Positions 22,350 through 34,059 of a stretch of 64,000 nucleotides of DNA are shown piece after piece. Each line of letters starts with the position of its first letter. The stretch's first letter is position 1. Where the stretch lies: assembly GCA_009746045.1 (NCBI GenBank), contig RPFO01000648.1, positions 246,234 through 310,233 on the forward strand. Reading direction: 5' to 3'. The stretch is from Mesostigma viride (lineage: Eukaryota > Streptophyta > Mesostigmatophyceae > Mesostigmatales > Mesostigmataceae). Under the pieces are notes generated by a model that saw only the letters and a program-made list of their open reading frames with translations, was not told where the DNA came from and did not search any database. Made by a program: the position numbers and the translations under genes.

Positions 22350-24945
22350 TCCCTCCCCCCCGTCCCTCCCCCCGTCCCTCCCCCCCCGTCCCTCCCCCCC
22401 GTCCCTCCCCCCCGTCCCTCCCCCCCGTCCCTCCCCCCGTCCCTCCCCCCCCGTCCCTCCCCCCCCCCCTCCCCCCCGTCCCTCCCCCCCCGTCCCTCCC
22501 CCCCGTCCCCCCCCCGTCCCTCCCCCCCGTCCCTCCCCCCCGACCCTCCCCCCCGTCCCTCCCCCCCGTCCCTCCCCCCCCGTCCCTCCCCCCCGTCCCA
22601 AACTTATTATGATTCACATAATAAATAGTAGTTACCAAACTATTATGATTTACACAATAAATAGTAGTAACCAAACTATTATGATTCACATAATAAATAG
22701 TCGTAACCAAACTACTATGATTCACATAATAAATAGTAGTAACCAAACTATTATGATTCACATAATAAATAGTAGTAACCAAACTATTATGATTCACATA
22801 ATAAATAGCAGTAACCAAACTAATATGATTCACATAATAAAGAGTAGTAACCAAACTACTATCGCCACCCACAACACTACGGCTGCCCACACGGTACTAA
22901 TTTTTCATCAAACAATTTATCCTCCACAAAATGTGGGACAGCGATGGCCATGAGCGGTCAGTAGTTAGTTGACTGTCTGTTGCCACTAGGGTGTACACCC
23001 CGCCAACCGATCAACCCTTTACTCTAGTGTCCATGGAGGCACAAACATGCGGTATCTAGGTGTCTAGGGGTGGGTCGATAGCGCACAGTAACCATTATGG
23101 TCTCCAGTCACACACCTTAGACACGGGCGACCTCTGCCCACTAACCATTCCTTATTTACCACATGCAATGTGCCAAAAAATCGCTCGCGATAACTCCATG
23201 ACTGTACCAGTGCTACCGTGAAAAACAAGCAGTGCCCTTCCATGGAAGGACCTTGCGACTCCATGAATCAGCTAACTAATACGGTTATGTCATAAGCTAC
23301 GCCATGTCTAGGCTGCAAGCCGCAGAACCACTCCCTCCATTCCCTCCAAAGAGAATGACTCATCAATTAGTTGAGGCACGTGACTGCGTCACGTGGGTAC
23401 CGATAAAAGAACCTTCAACCCCTATACAAAACAAGGAGGGAGGGCACCCTAGCTGCCCTCGCTGCCTCATGAGAGCAGGCCACAGAGAACTCTCTCTGCA
23501 TCACATTGGTGCAAGCCCAGCATGCGAGTACTAGATAGATATCGCAAGAAGTGAGCACTGATAAATATAGCAACACGCGAGTACTAGTAGATAGATATAG
23601 CAAGAGGTGAGCACTGATAAATATTGCAAGAAGTGGGCTAACGCAACGTGAATGCTATGTGAATGCTATGTGAAGCGGGGGGTGGACTAGATAGAGAACC
23701 TGCACCACCCCGACTGCAATGATCTCAAAATAGCATGCACGTTGAGCCTTACTAACATCCTGCCAACACACCGATCGTAAGAATTAGCTAGTCATGAATA
23801 GCATCTCTGTCTCTCTCTGCGTGTGTGTCTCTCGCCCTCTCACTCTCGCACCCTCCCCCCCCCCTCCGCCGTTTCCCCACCCCCCCAGCTCCCCCTTCCT
23901 CTCCCTCCCCCCTCTTTCTACCTGTATAACGCCCCCCCTCCTCTTCCCCCCCGCCCCCCCGTCCCCCCGCCCTGGCCTTCCTCACCCACCGCCACCGCCG
24001 CCCCCCGCCCCCCGTCCCCCGCTACCGCCCAACGCCTCCCCGGCTCCCAGCACAAATGCAAACCAAGCGCACGGTTCACCTTGCACCGAGTCAAGATGGT
24101 GGGTTTGTGGCCACGCAAACGCTGAACAAGAGCAGGGAGCCCCCTGGGGCACGCACCCCCTGGCCCGAGAATGGACACTGTGGCTAGCATTATTGTGCTC
24201 ACTGCCATACAATAAGCTTGTCGTGGAAAGGGGCGTGAGATCATGCCAGCGCTCGCCCACTCAAGCAGGAGGCATGAGACTCACAACAAACGATAACGTA
24301 ATGCACACAAAGTAATGCCAAAATGCCTACTCCGCAGCCTGCGCGTGCTTCCTAGATTCCCGCAGCCAATGTGACCATGCACCAAAGACTTGCAGCTGCC
24401 AGAATAGGACCAAGGGGGCCGTCCATGCACGAGCACGACACACCTAACGTTTGGCCGGCATCAAACACCCGCTTCAACTGCTTGAAGACCTTTTTGAAAC
24501 TGTCGCAGTCTTTCAAGACGGCCATGAAGTCCCTATCAGAGCTGGTCACGAGGCTAAAAGTAGGCGGCTCCGCCGCGGCCGCGCCGGCGCCTCGCGTCCC
24601 ATGCCAGGGGGGGAGGCCGCCTGCCAGTGGCATGGCGTCCCGTGTGCTGTACTCATCATCGTAGCCGCCTGGGCGCCGATCGTCCAGACGGGCCCAGACA
24701 TTAGGGGCAGCCTCCTGCGGATACCCCCCCTCATAATGGCCTTCCCTTCTTCGAACAGGTGCAGGCTCGACGAGATAGCCCGGATCCATCTCCCTGCCCC
24801 GTCTCCGCGAGGACGTGAGCTCTAGCCGAGCGTCGTACCGCTCCGCTGGAGCGAACCTAGCATCGTACACGGCGCCATAGTTGTCACGCGCCGCGCCGTC
24901 CTCTTCGGCACGATTCCAGCCCCGCCAGTCATCACGAGGATCCAT
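10683..24945 (-). CDS. OPR/RAP-domain protein, seven exons (about 1416 aa)
   Basis: Exons on the minus strand: 24945-24444, 21665-21481, 19420-19091, 17681-17472, 16255-16001, 14238-13804 and 13016-10683. All junctions are GT-AG. The first intron is phase 1 (split Gly codon) and the others phase 0, so the frame is continuous to TGA at 10683-10685. The ATG has an in-frame TGA 15 bp upstream. Repeated helical units such as LASLAWAF, LSLTLHAFAHVG, IGAIAWAFARMG and LGLLAWAYALQG match the octotricopeptide/FASTK-like pattern. Near the C-terminus LLKRRLMASHGWKVICLS is RAP-like. Such proteins bind organellar RNAs and act in processing, stability or translation. The last exon has long Gly/Ala/Asn-rich inserts (for example NANNANNANNA) between OPR and RAP parts. 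No clear transit peptide is seen at the N-terminus (MDPRDDWRGW...). Extra exons in the 2.8-kb first intron cannot be excluded. Confidence 0.85.
13017..13803 (-). other. Intron 6 of OPR/RAP gene
   Basis: Donor GTGAGT, acceptor CTGCAG, 787 bp. It contains a C run (13130-13144 in transcript sense) and degenerate repeats of a TTGCACAGTGGC...GGGTGG type (13020-13260). Confidence 0.75.
14281..14292 (-). repeat. Poly(C) run upstream of a splice acceptor
   Basis: In transcript sense this is a run of C about 40 nt before the acceptor of exon 6. Similar runs precede other acceptors in this window (16269-16282, 19461-19474, 61808-61820) and probably serve as the polypyrimidine tract. Confidence 0.6.
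14364..14692. mobile_element. Pogo/Tc1-like MITE in OPR/RAP intron 5
   Basis: The element is 329 bp with inverted ends CAGTCATTCCCGCGTTAAG... and ...CTTAACGCGGTAATGACTG, flanked by TA on both sides (14362-14363, 14693-14694). CAGT...ACTG ends with a TA duplication are typical of Tc1/mariner/pogo. The CGCAACTTAACGCGG motif is repeated inside both ends. It has no coding capacity. Much of it matches the start of the 26069-26967 element. Confidence 0.85.
15425..15664 (+). repeat. 32-bp minisatellite in OPR/RAP intron 5
   Basis: About 7.5 nearly identical copies of a 32-bp unit (AATGGAATAGGAGGGCTCTG plus CCCAAGTGGGAC). One partial unit occurs near 15625. The array opens long shadow frames on the minus strand that are not genes. 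Confidence 0.92.
16256..17471 (-). other. Intron 4 of OPR/RAP gene
   Basis: 1216 bp; donor GTAGGG, acceptor TCGCAG with a poly(C) run 13 nt upstream. Nothing else recognised. Confidence 0.7.
17745..17895 (+). repeat. About 60-bp tandem repeat in intron 3
   Basis: Three diverged units contain CATCACGCTGTTAATCGAGA followed by CATTATAATCAAGAA and a TGATTACAG-type stretch. Confidence 0.75.
18340..18420 (+). repeat. GGAACAGCAGTATTTAGAA repeats
   Basis: Three to four copies of a unit of about 19 bp in intron 3, separated by short spacers. Confidence 0.65.
18735..18995 (+). repeat. TTGATCTTATGAACCCTAC minisatellite in intron 3
   Basis: At least six units contain CCTATTGATCTTATGAACCC with CATCCTA-type spacers of varying length, giving a compound array. 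A related CCTATTCATCC(G/A)GTTCG unit is repeated downstream to about 19050. Confidence 0.85.
19421..21480 (-). other. Intron 2 of OPR/RAP gene
   Basis: 2060 bp; donor GTGCGTG, acceptor CCACAG. It holds a poly(C) run near the acceptor (transcript sense), a TAGTAGTATCAT short repeat (20262-20296) and a small AAATCAACAAACGCGGAT repeat (21421-21460). The open frames here look non-coding. Confidence 0.7.
21735..22010 (+). repeat. 22-bp minisatellite (CCCCCGCACGGTCACTAAATAG) in intron 1
   Basis: About twelve copies with small variants (AATTAG, AAGAG, GCAAGG). The units abut directly, with no unique spacers. Confidence 0.92.
22311..22598 (+). repeat. C-rich array (poly-C then CCCCCCCGTCCCT units)
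   Basis: A C run of nearly 40 bases leads into 13-14 bp units of the CCCCCCGTCCCT kind. In the transcribed (minus) direction of the OPR/RAP gene this is a G-rich tract that could form quadruplexes. It creates spurious Pro- and Gly-rich frames. Confidence 0.9.
22605..22862 (+). repeat. 36-bp minisatellite in intron 1
   Basis: Seven copies of a 36-bp unit (AGTAGTAACCAAACTATTAT plus GATTCACATAATAAAT), directly adjoining the C-rich array. The unit is a multiple of three, giving a repeated peptide frame that is not a gene. Confidence 0.92.
23530..24040. repeat. Short duplications and C-rich tract in intron 1
   Basis: A unit of about 50 bp (GAGTACTAGATAGATAT.GCAAGA.GTGAGCACTGATAAATAT) is duplicated at 23525-23630, and a strongly C-rich stretch spans about 23850-24035. 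No exon was convincingly found. Confidence 0.55.
24444..24945 (-). CDS. First coding exon of OPR/RAP gene
   Basis: It encodes 167 codons plus one base: an Arg/Asp-rich N-terminus (DPRDDWRGWNRAEED), then a helical segment (FMAVLKDCDSFKKVFKQLKRVF). It ends TTA G|GTGTGT. The phase-1 end fits the exon at 21665 exactly (G + GC gives Gly), the main reason to join it to this gene rather than call it separate. Confidence 0.7.
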
Positions 24946-25846
24946 GGCGCTCGCTAGTCATGCGAAACGGCCGACACCCTTTCCACATGACCTGACGTTA
25001 TCTGCACCTCAACTGCTGTGTCTAGAAACGTTTGCTGCTCCCCACGAAATAGGAAGCAAAACGAGATTTGCACTCGAGTAAGTGGCATGTTGGTAGGTGC
25101 CTACATGAGCAAATTGTTGCAGCTGCGGAAAAAGCGCTGTTCCCGGTGCGGTACGCCCACCAGGGAGCCTGTGGCTGGCTGAAAAATATTCAGCCCTGTC
25201 AGCACGCGTCTGCACTAAATCCCATGCCAACAACAAACAGCTCACACGGCGAAAGTGGTCGAGAAGACCATAGCAGCTACCCGTCTCGACACTGCTTCCG
25301 ATTGAAGGACTTCGATGGAAGATGTTTTCGGTCAGGCGGCTAAGGGATTACAAGGTAACGACAGCGCCACGCGCAAATGAGCTTTCATTAGATTTGAATG
25401 TTATGTCCGGCTTACAAAGATTAGGTTAACCAAGCTTATGGTTTACCTTGTAAGCATTCGACAAAGCAGCGAGCGCTTTAGGTCATTTTAAGGTGTGGTA
25501 CCATCTACACATCAGCAGTCACTAGTCAGCACAGAGCACTGATAGCAGTGAAAGCACTACAAGTAATACGCACTGGCCCAGACTTGCAGTGTGCCGATGA
25601 TTCCCAGTTCATCAAATCCCCTACTTTCTGCGGGGCTACGCCGCGCTTTACTCTGGCACATAAGCACTTAAAGCAGGCTATGGTAAATACTGACGGTATG
25701 CGATATCATATTATTTTGACGTTTAGGTCTAGGGTATAGGTATGCCCTCGCAAGTCGCAAGTCGCAATCTAGTACTTAGATAACCGGCAAAATCGAAAAT
25801 GGACAGAAATTACGTACAGTAAGATCCCTTGGGCGGCGTGGGACGC
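24946..25846. other. Upstream region of OPR/RAP gene
   Basis: No gene was recognised here. It should hold the promoter of the minus-strand OPR/RAP gene. Frames up to 90 codons are unremarkable. Confidence 0.3.
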
Positions 25847-25992
<146 letters not shown>

Positions 25993-26068
25993 GAACAGTA
26001 ATTAAGATCCGGGGATGTCAGCCGTCAGTCGGAGCTAGGTCGGAGAGTAGGTGTGTACAGGTACACTA

Positions 26069-26967
26069 CAGTCATTCCCGCGTTAAGTTGCGATCGCCCC
26101 CTAAAACTTGGAGCCGCAACTTAACGCGGGAACGCAACTTAACGGTAGAATTAGGCTAGCAGCCCACCCCCTCCTCCTCTGACGGACTTCTATACGGCAT
26201 TCGACAGCTCTCGTCAAGCCCGATCCAGCTGCAGCGTCAAAGCCGGCCAAAGTCCATTTTCCAGGCCAGATATTTTGGACAAAGGCGGGCTGCAAAACAC
26301 GCGGTGCCTGCGTTTTATACTACAAATGTGTGGTTTAACCCTCTGACTTCGGCTCTCTTTTTGGCAGGTTACTTAATTGCCAGCCGGCTTCACGTTTGAT
26401 TGTGACAAAACATGGGAACAGTCGTGAGGGAACTGAGCTTCATTTACTGTCAACGGCCTGCATGTAAACAATGATAATAACAGCATGGAGGCCACAGTCA
26501 TAGTGTAGGCAGCGCGGAGACTGCCTGTGCAGCCTCAACGACCTTGTCTTTGCCCTTCAGTGGTGCATTCGGCATGATCAGTGGTAATTTCCGGCAAGAT
26601 GTCTCAATTACCGTAACACTACATGGTCGTGGATTCTTATCATGTACCGCAGCCCGCAGACTGCAAAACTGAATTTGTAAGGTTGCATTCGCGCTTTTCA
26701 CCCGCTAAGCCAGCAGGCGGGTAAATTTTCGCGCCCGCCAGTGGGGCTTGCGTATTTTGCCGCCTGAAATCCCGTAGCGGGTCCGAACTTTGCAAAAAAT
26801 GGCCTCCTGCGCGGCCAAAAATGGCCTGACACCTACAAATTGAGTCATTACCGCGTTAAGTTGCGATGGCCTCCATGCTTAAGTTGCGGTCGCCCCCCAA
26901 ACTTCGGCGCCGCAACTTAACGCGGGAACGCAACCTTAAGAAACGCAACTTAACGCGGGAATGACTG
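26069..26967. mobile_element. Pogo/Tc1-like element, longer copy
   Basis: Ends CAGTCATTCCCGCGTTAAG and CTTAACGCGGGAATGACTG flanked by TA (26067-26068, 26968-26969); 899 bp. The first 220 bp match the MITE at 14364. An extra internal terminus-like motif (GAGTCATTACCGCGTTAAG) at about 26845 suggests that a second copy inserted into or fused with the first. No transposase frame is visible. Confidence 0.82.
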
Positions 26968-27583
26968 TATGTACTCGTAGTCTGTAGGACATCTTTGACA
27001 GGCGACAGTAACAAGCAGTTATAAGCAGTTACATTCAACACTGTGCGCAGTGTGACAGCACTCCTGGGCCCTGGCTGTTGGCATAATTATTTGGAAACCC
27101 GTCGACCAGCTTGGACCCTTCAGCCTGCGGACCAGACTGGGGCGGGCGCCGCGCCGGCTGAGATCCCGACAGGTTCAGTTGCGCAAATTGCTGTGCTGGT
27201 TAGTGGTTACTGACGCCGTTGTTTGATGTTCGGAAGACGGACATCGGAACAGCACAATCTACGGTCAGCCGCTTGCGTGCCGCGCTAGATAAATGCCGCC
27301 GCTAGTCTTGCGCTGTTCCCGCCTCTTTCTTGACGCATTTCGCCCAGGCAAGCGGGCTGTGCGGCCCGCGACGACAAGCACCAGGCCCAGAATCCTCCCC
27401 GCCGTTGGATCGTCGTTCGCCTTCACTTCAACCGCCCATTATTTTTAGCCCTCACAACTTTCCTCAAAGCGATTGTTAACGTCTGTGCTGGGCACCAACG
27501 AGCACGCAACAAAAGCGAGCGTAGGCTGGGGTTCTCACGTCGTCGCACGAAGAGCCGAAGCGTGATACCTGTGCAGCAACAAA

Positions 27584-29108
<1,525 letters not shown>

Positions 29109-29466
29109 ATTGGTACCTCTCTTCCTGCCTTGTATCGTTCTGTTCCTTAGTTATCTTGTATTTGAGCCAGCGACCTTCATGCACCCCTCAGGTAGCGTGT
29201 CGCTCCTGTCCTCAAGAAGCCCCCTATTGAAACCACTACGAGCAGGTATATGTTTTTAAAAAATTCTTTTTTCTTAATGGTACCTTACACAGATTTCCTG
29301 GCTCATTACAGCTCTATGTGACTATTTATTTTTATCATAATCAAAATGTTTTCTCGAATCCCACGCCTAGCATGTTATTGAATGTTGGAACCTGGCAACT
29401 GGAACTTGACAACATAACACACTTTTTTTACTGACTAGGTTGTCCCCAGTTTACAAATTAACAAAA
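29109..29466 (+). other. Beta-tubulin 3' UTR and flank
   Basis: The 3' UTR begins after TAA (29106-29108). No clear AATAAA is seen; TTGTATTTG and TGTGACT-type stretches occur. The flank ends at the TTAA site of the next transposon. Confidence 0.4.
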
Positions 29467-29470
29467 TTAA

Positions 29471-31209
29471 CCCGTGTTTTTTTAATTAGAACGCGATATA
29501 TCGCGTTGTAAGCTTTTTTTAGAACGCGTATAGCACCTAAGGAAAAATTTTTTTCATGGTCATGTATATACTTTCCTGAAAGCCCATAAATCAAAGGATT
29601 TTTTGAGCTACTCAGACCTACAAAATGCTTATTCATTAGAGAGATACACTGGTTTGAATACAGGGGGGTCTGACCATGACCGCGATTTCTTGACCCTAGG
29701 TCACAAGTCATGTGCTTATTCACAAATGGTTCATGAAAAAAATCTGGCTTCTTGCACGAGCTATGGGCAACATATGCAGGCTCTGTGAAACAAAACTCAG
29801 GCCCATTGGGCCACTGGAGCTATTTTTCATTAGCATCACAATTACAACGCAGTACAACGCAGTGGGAAACATGAGAGCCCTTGACAACATTACGCAACGA
29901 CCCGAGCCCCATAAACGGGGCCATAGTGAGCTTGGAGGGTCAAAACGTTGAAAATAGGTGTTGTATAAGTTATACAGCATCAAACATGAATCAAACATCA
30001 TGACTGGATGACCTAATTTGACTGAATCAGGCAGCCATAGCCAAAGCATCATCCACTCTCACAACGTGTTGAGCACATGCCTCGTGGGAATGGAGGTGCT
30101 GGGTTTTCATTCCATAACGCGTGCAATACTGAAAGAAAGAGGCACGTGTAATGCAAGGCTTGGATAGGTTGAGTGATCCATGAGCTTACATGCAGGCAAA
30201 GATGACGCTGGAATGCATGCTAGCAAATGGTGGCAAGATGCTAACAACACATGATTATACACCATGATTATGGGCACCCAGCTGATCTTCTTGCACAATC
30301 AACGCAGTATAAACCATCAACATCCAATCCTCACGATATATGCACGGCTTGACGACGTATACAGCACCTAAATACTGCACAACTGCAACCTGCTATGGCT
30401 GACATGCAAGCAACGTCGAGTAGGATGGCGGTCTTAGAGAGGCTGGGCAGAGGTCGGTAGAAATAAGTGGAAAACTGGCAGAAACTAGGTAGAAACACGA
30501 TATACTTACGCCTGCAAGCACTATTGAGCCGGTGGCAGAGGCCATTTCCAGGAAAATACAGCATACCGTAGCAATAGCCACGGTCACGCCTTACGCTATT
30601 TGCAGGCACCATCATGCCCGGAGCTACCCAATAAAAGTCTGCACAAATCTCGGTTTAGCCGAGAGTCCGGGCGTTCGGAATGAATAAACATGTGTTAAGA
30701 AGTCGAAACACCATGGAAATACCAAGCATGGTGCCGCAGCAGACCCGAGTCTTGACGTAATAATATGTATGCCGGTTTCCAGGGTTTCCGCATGAAAGTT
30801 GGGTGAGAAACTGGAAAAAACTACGTTTCCTTTGCCCCAGTACCTCAACAAACTCGTAGAAACCTAATTATCAACCTTTGAACGCATCATCATGGTCGTG
30901 CTACCCAACCTAGCCACTGAAATTCGCGCGAAAACTGGCGAGATCTACCTGCCGCCATCGCCGTCGTCTTCACCTTCGTCCCGCGAAAATGCCTGATTTC
31001 AGTGGTACATATTTGTTTGCAGCTGTCACAAAAAAAATACCAAAAATACCAGGATTTTTTCTTGAATTCTATGAGATGTTTCTGACCTATCTTGAAAGTT
31101 TCAGACCAAAAATCGCATGTTTAATAGGTTTGCCACGTGTCAGATTACAACGCGATACATCGCGTTCTAACCCTACAACGCGATGTATCGCGTTGTAAAA
31201 AAACACGGG
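29471..31209. mobile_element. PiggyBac-like element (TTAA target, CCC ends)
   Basis: Inverted ends CCCGTGTTTTTTTA and TAAAAAAACACGGG are flanked by TTAA (29467-29470 and 31210-31213). TTAA plus CCC-starting ends is typical of piggyBac. Just inside lie palindromes of the ACGCGATATATCGCGT type, one at the left end and two at the right (31148-31198). No transposase is visible, so it appears non-autonomous. An inverted partial copy of its right end is at 59759-60186. Confidence 0.85.
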
Positions 31210-31213
31210 TTAA

Positions 31214-31846
31214 CAAATTAACGCCGGCGGACTACCTGCGGACTGCTCGACGCGGAGTCGCCGGGCTACATGTTCCGTACTTTACCAAACTCGGCCTTAG
31301 TGGCCGCCGCACCAATTTTTACTTCTTTTCGTCACATGGCTTGCGTTGGGTTCATCGACGAGCATCGACGCTCATCGACGGTGCAATCTGACGGCGGAGA
31401 ATAAGTTCGCCACAGCACAGCGCGACGCATGGGCTAAGATCCAACAACGTGAGATGCAAAGCTTTAGACCGCATCGCTGACCGGAAATTCCGTCCAACAC
31501 CGTCGTACAGTACTGCCAGTCGACCGCACCTCTGCCTTTTAACCGTCGAATGCGCAATCGATCTAGAAAGTAGAAACGTCTCCGCGCCACTTCCGCGATT
31601 TCATTACTTTCCGTCACCCTTGACAGTTGTCGTACAATACTACAAATTAACGCCAATAGAAACTCGCCTCCATACATATATCTCGATAGAGGCATGCCTC
31701 TTATTTAATTTCAAGGTACCTCTTAATTAATCTCGGCCCCCGCCTCCGCTAATTTGCTAATTTGCTAAAAAAGAGCCAATTTTACCCCGACTTGACAACA
31801 TAAGTTGCATAGTGTGATTTTGAAACCATGTAGGTCTTCCCTTCCA
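31214..31846. other. Spacer, no gene recognised
   Basis: It contains a small CGACG(A/C)(G/T)CATCGACG repeat at 31358-31380. No gene or larger repeat seen. Confidence 0.3.
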
Positions 31847-32120
31847 TTTAATTAAATTATAACATGCCGCCGTGGGGAGGTCATGTAGCACATATTCCAT
31901 GATGGATGGGGTGGAGGAAACCGCGTGATCGAACTATACTAACTCTAAGCTATCTAGAAAATCCTAACTACACTACTCATCAAAACGCCGCCTCCGCTTG
32001 GGGGGAGGTGGCTTGCCCACAGGGTCGGGCGTATGCGCCTTGACAATCTTCTTCCACCGCGTCTTGTCCTGCATGACAGTCCAAAGACGGGAGAGAGAGT
32101 GGATGCGGTGCTCAAACTGG
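31847..32120 (-). mobile_element. LINE 3' end (C-terminal RT tail and 3' UTR)
   Basis: The minus strand encodes the end of a LINE protein (WTVMQDKTRWKKIVKAHTPD...KRRRRFDE) followed by a 3' UTR that matches 3800-3900 and, inverted, 46230-46440. The copy is 5'-truncated. A short opposite-oriented LINE-tail segment (32121-32158) follows. Confidence 0.75.
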
Positions 32121-32158
32121 GCTTCCCATCCATCCATCGGGGTTAATGCTCCATGATC

Positions 32159-33835
32159 CCCCAACGCCTCGCCCTCAGCCTCGCCCGAGCCAAAACGCAG
32201 CCGCCCAACCGAACCAAGCTGGTCTGAGCGCGACTTTGACGTTGACGGGTTATTTTCCACCTTCGACGATGCCAGACCCGGCTTTTTCGACATGCCACCC
32301 ATCAAGATACTGGAGCTCGTGTTTTATGGGTCATACGCCTCCATTTTCGACCTGTGCCAGCGCCTTCACAGCCATTACCGCCTCCGCCCTGGACCTGACG
32401 GCCGGTTTACTCACCGACCTGAGAACCTGGCCCGCTGGTCTCGCCCCCGTCTTCAGCTCGCCGCCCTCTTTTCCATCCTTGACCGCTCTGTCACGGACCT
32501 CTGGACCCCCTCCCCCTTGACCGAATCCACCTTCCTCCTCCACCTCCAAGAAACCATCTCACAGCACGTGACGCCCCTAGCTGCAGATGTGGCAGCTGTG
32601 GGTCGCACGCTGGCTGCTGAGCTCCCCACCATCCCCACCGCCACCGCCACCCTCCTCGCCTCCATCCCCCCCCCTCCGCCTCCACCGACTCCATCACCGC
32701 CCAGCTCCGCGACATTGACCAACGTCTTAAGGATAATGCCATCGCTATCGAGGTCCTGCAGAACACCGCGGGCCTCACCGCCCAGGCGGTGAAGGACATT
32801 GCCGCCAAGCCAGCCTCTGCTGGCCTGGCCGGCGATGCTCCTCCCATCACGACCTGGGCGGACATGCTTAAGCAGCACACCACCTCCACCACCTCCGCCG
32901 TCGCAGCCCAGCTCCAGCGGCAGACGCTTGACCTCCGCGAGGAGGCCGAGCTTGCCAAGCGCAGCCTTAACGTCATTGTCAAGAACCTCGACATGGAGGA
33001 AGGTGAGAATTCCGAGAAGCTTGCACGTGCGTTTGAGAGAGAAATTCTTAGTCGCATGGGCCTTACTGGTGAGATCGACCTGGTCGCCCACCGCCTTCCC
33101 CGCGCGCGGGGTAAGGCAGGGCCGCCCCCGCTCCTTCTCACCTTTAAGACCCCGGCGGACAAGATTTCTTTTCTCCGACGCCGCAAGCGGCTCGAGAAGA
33201 CTCTCTTCACCCTTGACGACGACTTGACCCTGGCGCAGCAACAACGGCGACGGGAGCTATGGCCCACCTACTTCCAGCTCCGGCAGACCAAGGCGGGGCA
33301 GCCGGTGTACTGGAAGGGGGCGACCAGGCTACGTCGGCCACAAGCCCTGGCAGGCGACCCCCGCGGCCCCAACGACTCCAGACGCCCCAGCTTAGGGGAA
33401 TACAGCAGTAGTAGTGTAGAATAGATAGACCGTGGCCATGTACATGTACGCCTCCTAGAGGCACTATCCTAGCTAAGCCACACGCTTTATTTAATCATGT
33501 ACATGTGTGCCTATGATGTGCCACACTCCAGATGATGCCTAGCTTTATTTAGCTCTGTTGTGCCCATGCAGGGAGTATAACTCTCTGCTGAGACGCCATG
33601 CCCTAGCCTTTTTGTATAGCTATGCTGATCTTCCCCCCCATGACAGGCTCCCCCTTCGCTGGGCATAGCTTGAAGATCATGGGGATGCAAGTGCCCTGGT
33701 GCACCTAGAGCAAGGGTCCTTTACATCCCCACCCTTGCAGGAAGTAGCTTAGGATGTATGATAGGCCATATGCCCCCTCTCAAGGGCTATGTGCTACATA
33801 TACTCCCAACGGAGTTATGTTACAATTCAATTCAA
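32159..33835 (+). mobile_element. ORF1-only LINE-like element, copy A (5'-truncated)
   Basis: It has an ORF1-like coding region (about 32290-33424, with frameshifts near 32680-32790) and a 3' UTR (33425-33815) containing the family signature CCATGCAGGGAGT...CTCTCTGCTGAGA. It ends in ATTCA repeats. The protein has a low-complexity Thr/Ser part, a helical segment (LREEAELAKRSLNVIVKN), an RRM-like section (PPPLLLTFKTPADKISFLRRRK) and a C-terminal DDDLTLAQQQRRRELWPTY motif, the layout of LINE ORF1 proteins. No reverse transcriptase follows. Confidence 0.8.
32789..33424 (+). pseudogene. LINE ORF1 protein, C-terminal two thirds (copy A)
   Basis: 211 codons of the ORF1 family: coiled-coil/helical region, RRM-like core and basic C-terminal domain. 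LINE ORF1 proteins bind the element's RNA as chaperones. This frame is intact from the helical region to the stop but has lost the N-terminal part through a frameshift upstream. Confidence 0.7.
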
Positions 33836-33872
33836 TTCAATCCCCCAACGGGAGCCCGAGTTTAATTAATTT
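33836..33872 (+). mobile_element. Tail-only LINE micro-insertion
   Basis: CCCCCAACGGGAGCCCGAGT followed by TTAATTAATT matches the last bases of the 59104-type LINE 3' UTR plus tail. It directly follows copy A, so a few tens of bases of one LINE were added behind another. Confidence 0.5.
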
Positions 33873-34059
33873 GTAGGTCTTGCTTGGAATCCTTAACACT
33901 CCGTCCGTGAACTTATTACGGGCGTGGCCTGTAATTTTTCGTAGAATGCTGGAGCATCGCGCCGAATCTGGAAAAACGTTTTGTTGGGATCTGAGATCAA
34001 ACGTTGGGCTATTTTTAAAATATAAGGCACAATGAGGGTTCAGTCCATTGGGTGCACCG

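Noticed and set aside
22270-22953. Pro-rich and Gly-rich frames on both strands
   Set aside because: Generated by the C-rich array and the 36-bp repeat in intron 1; no supporting features.
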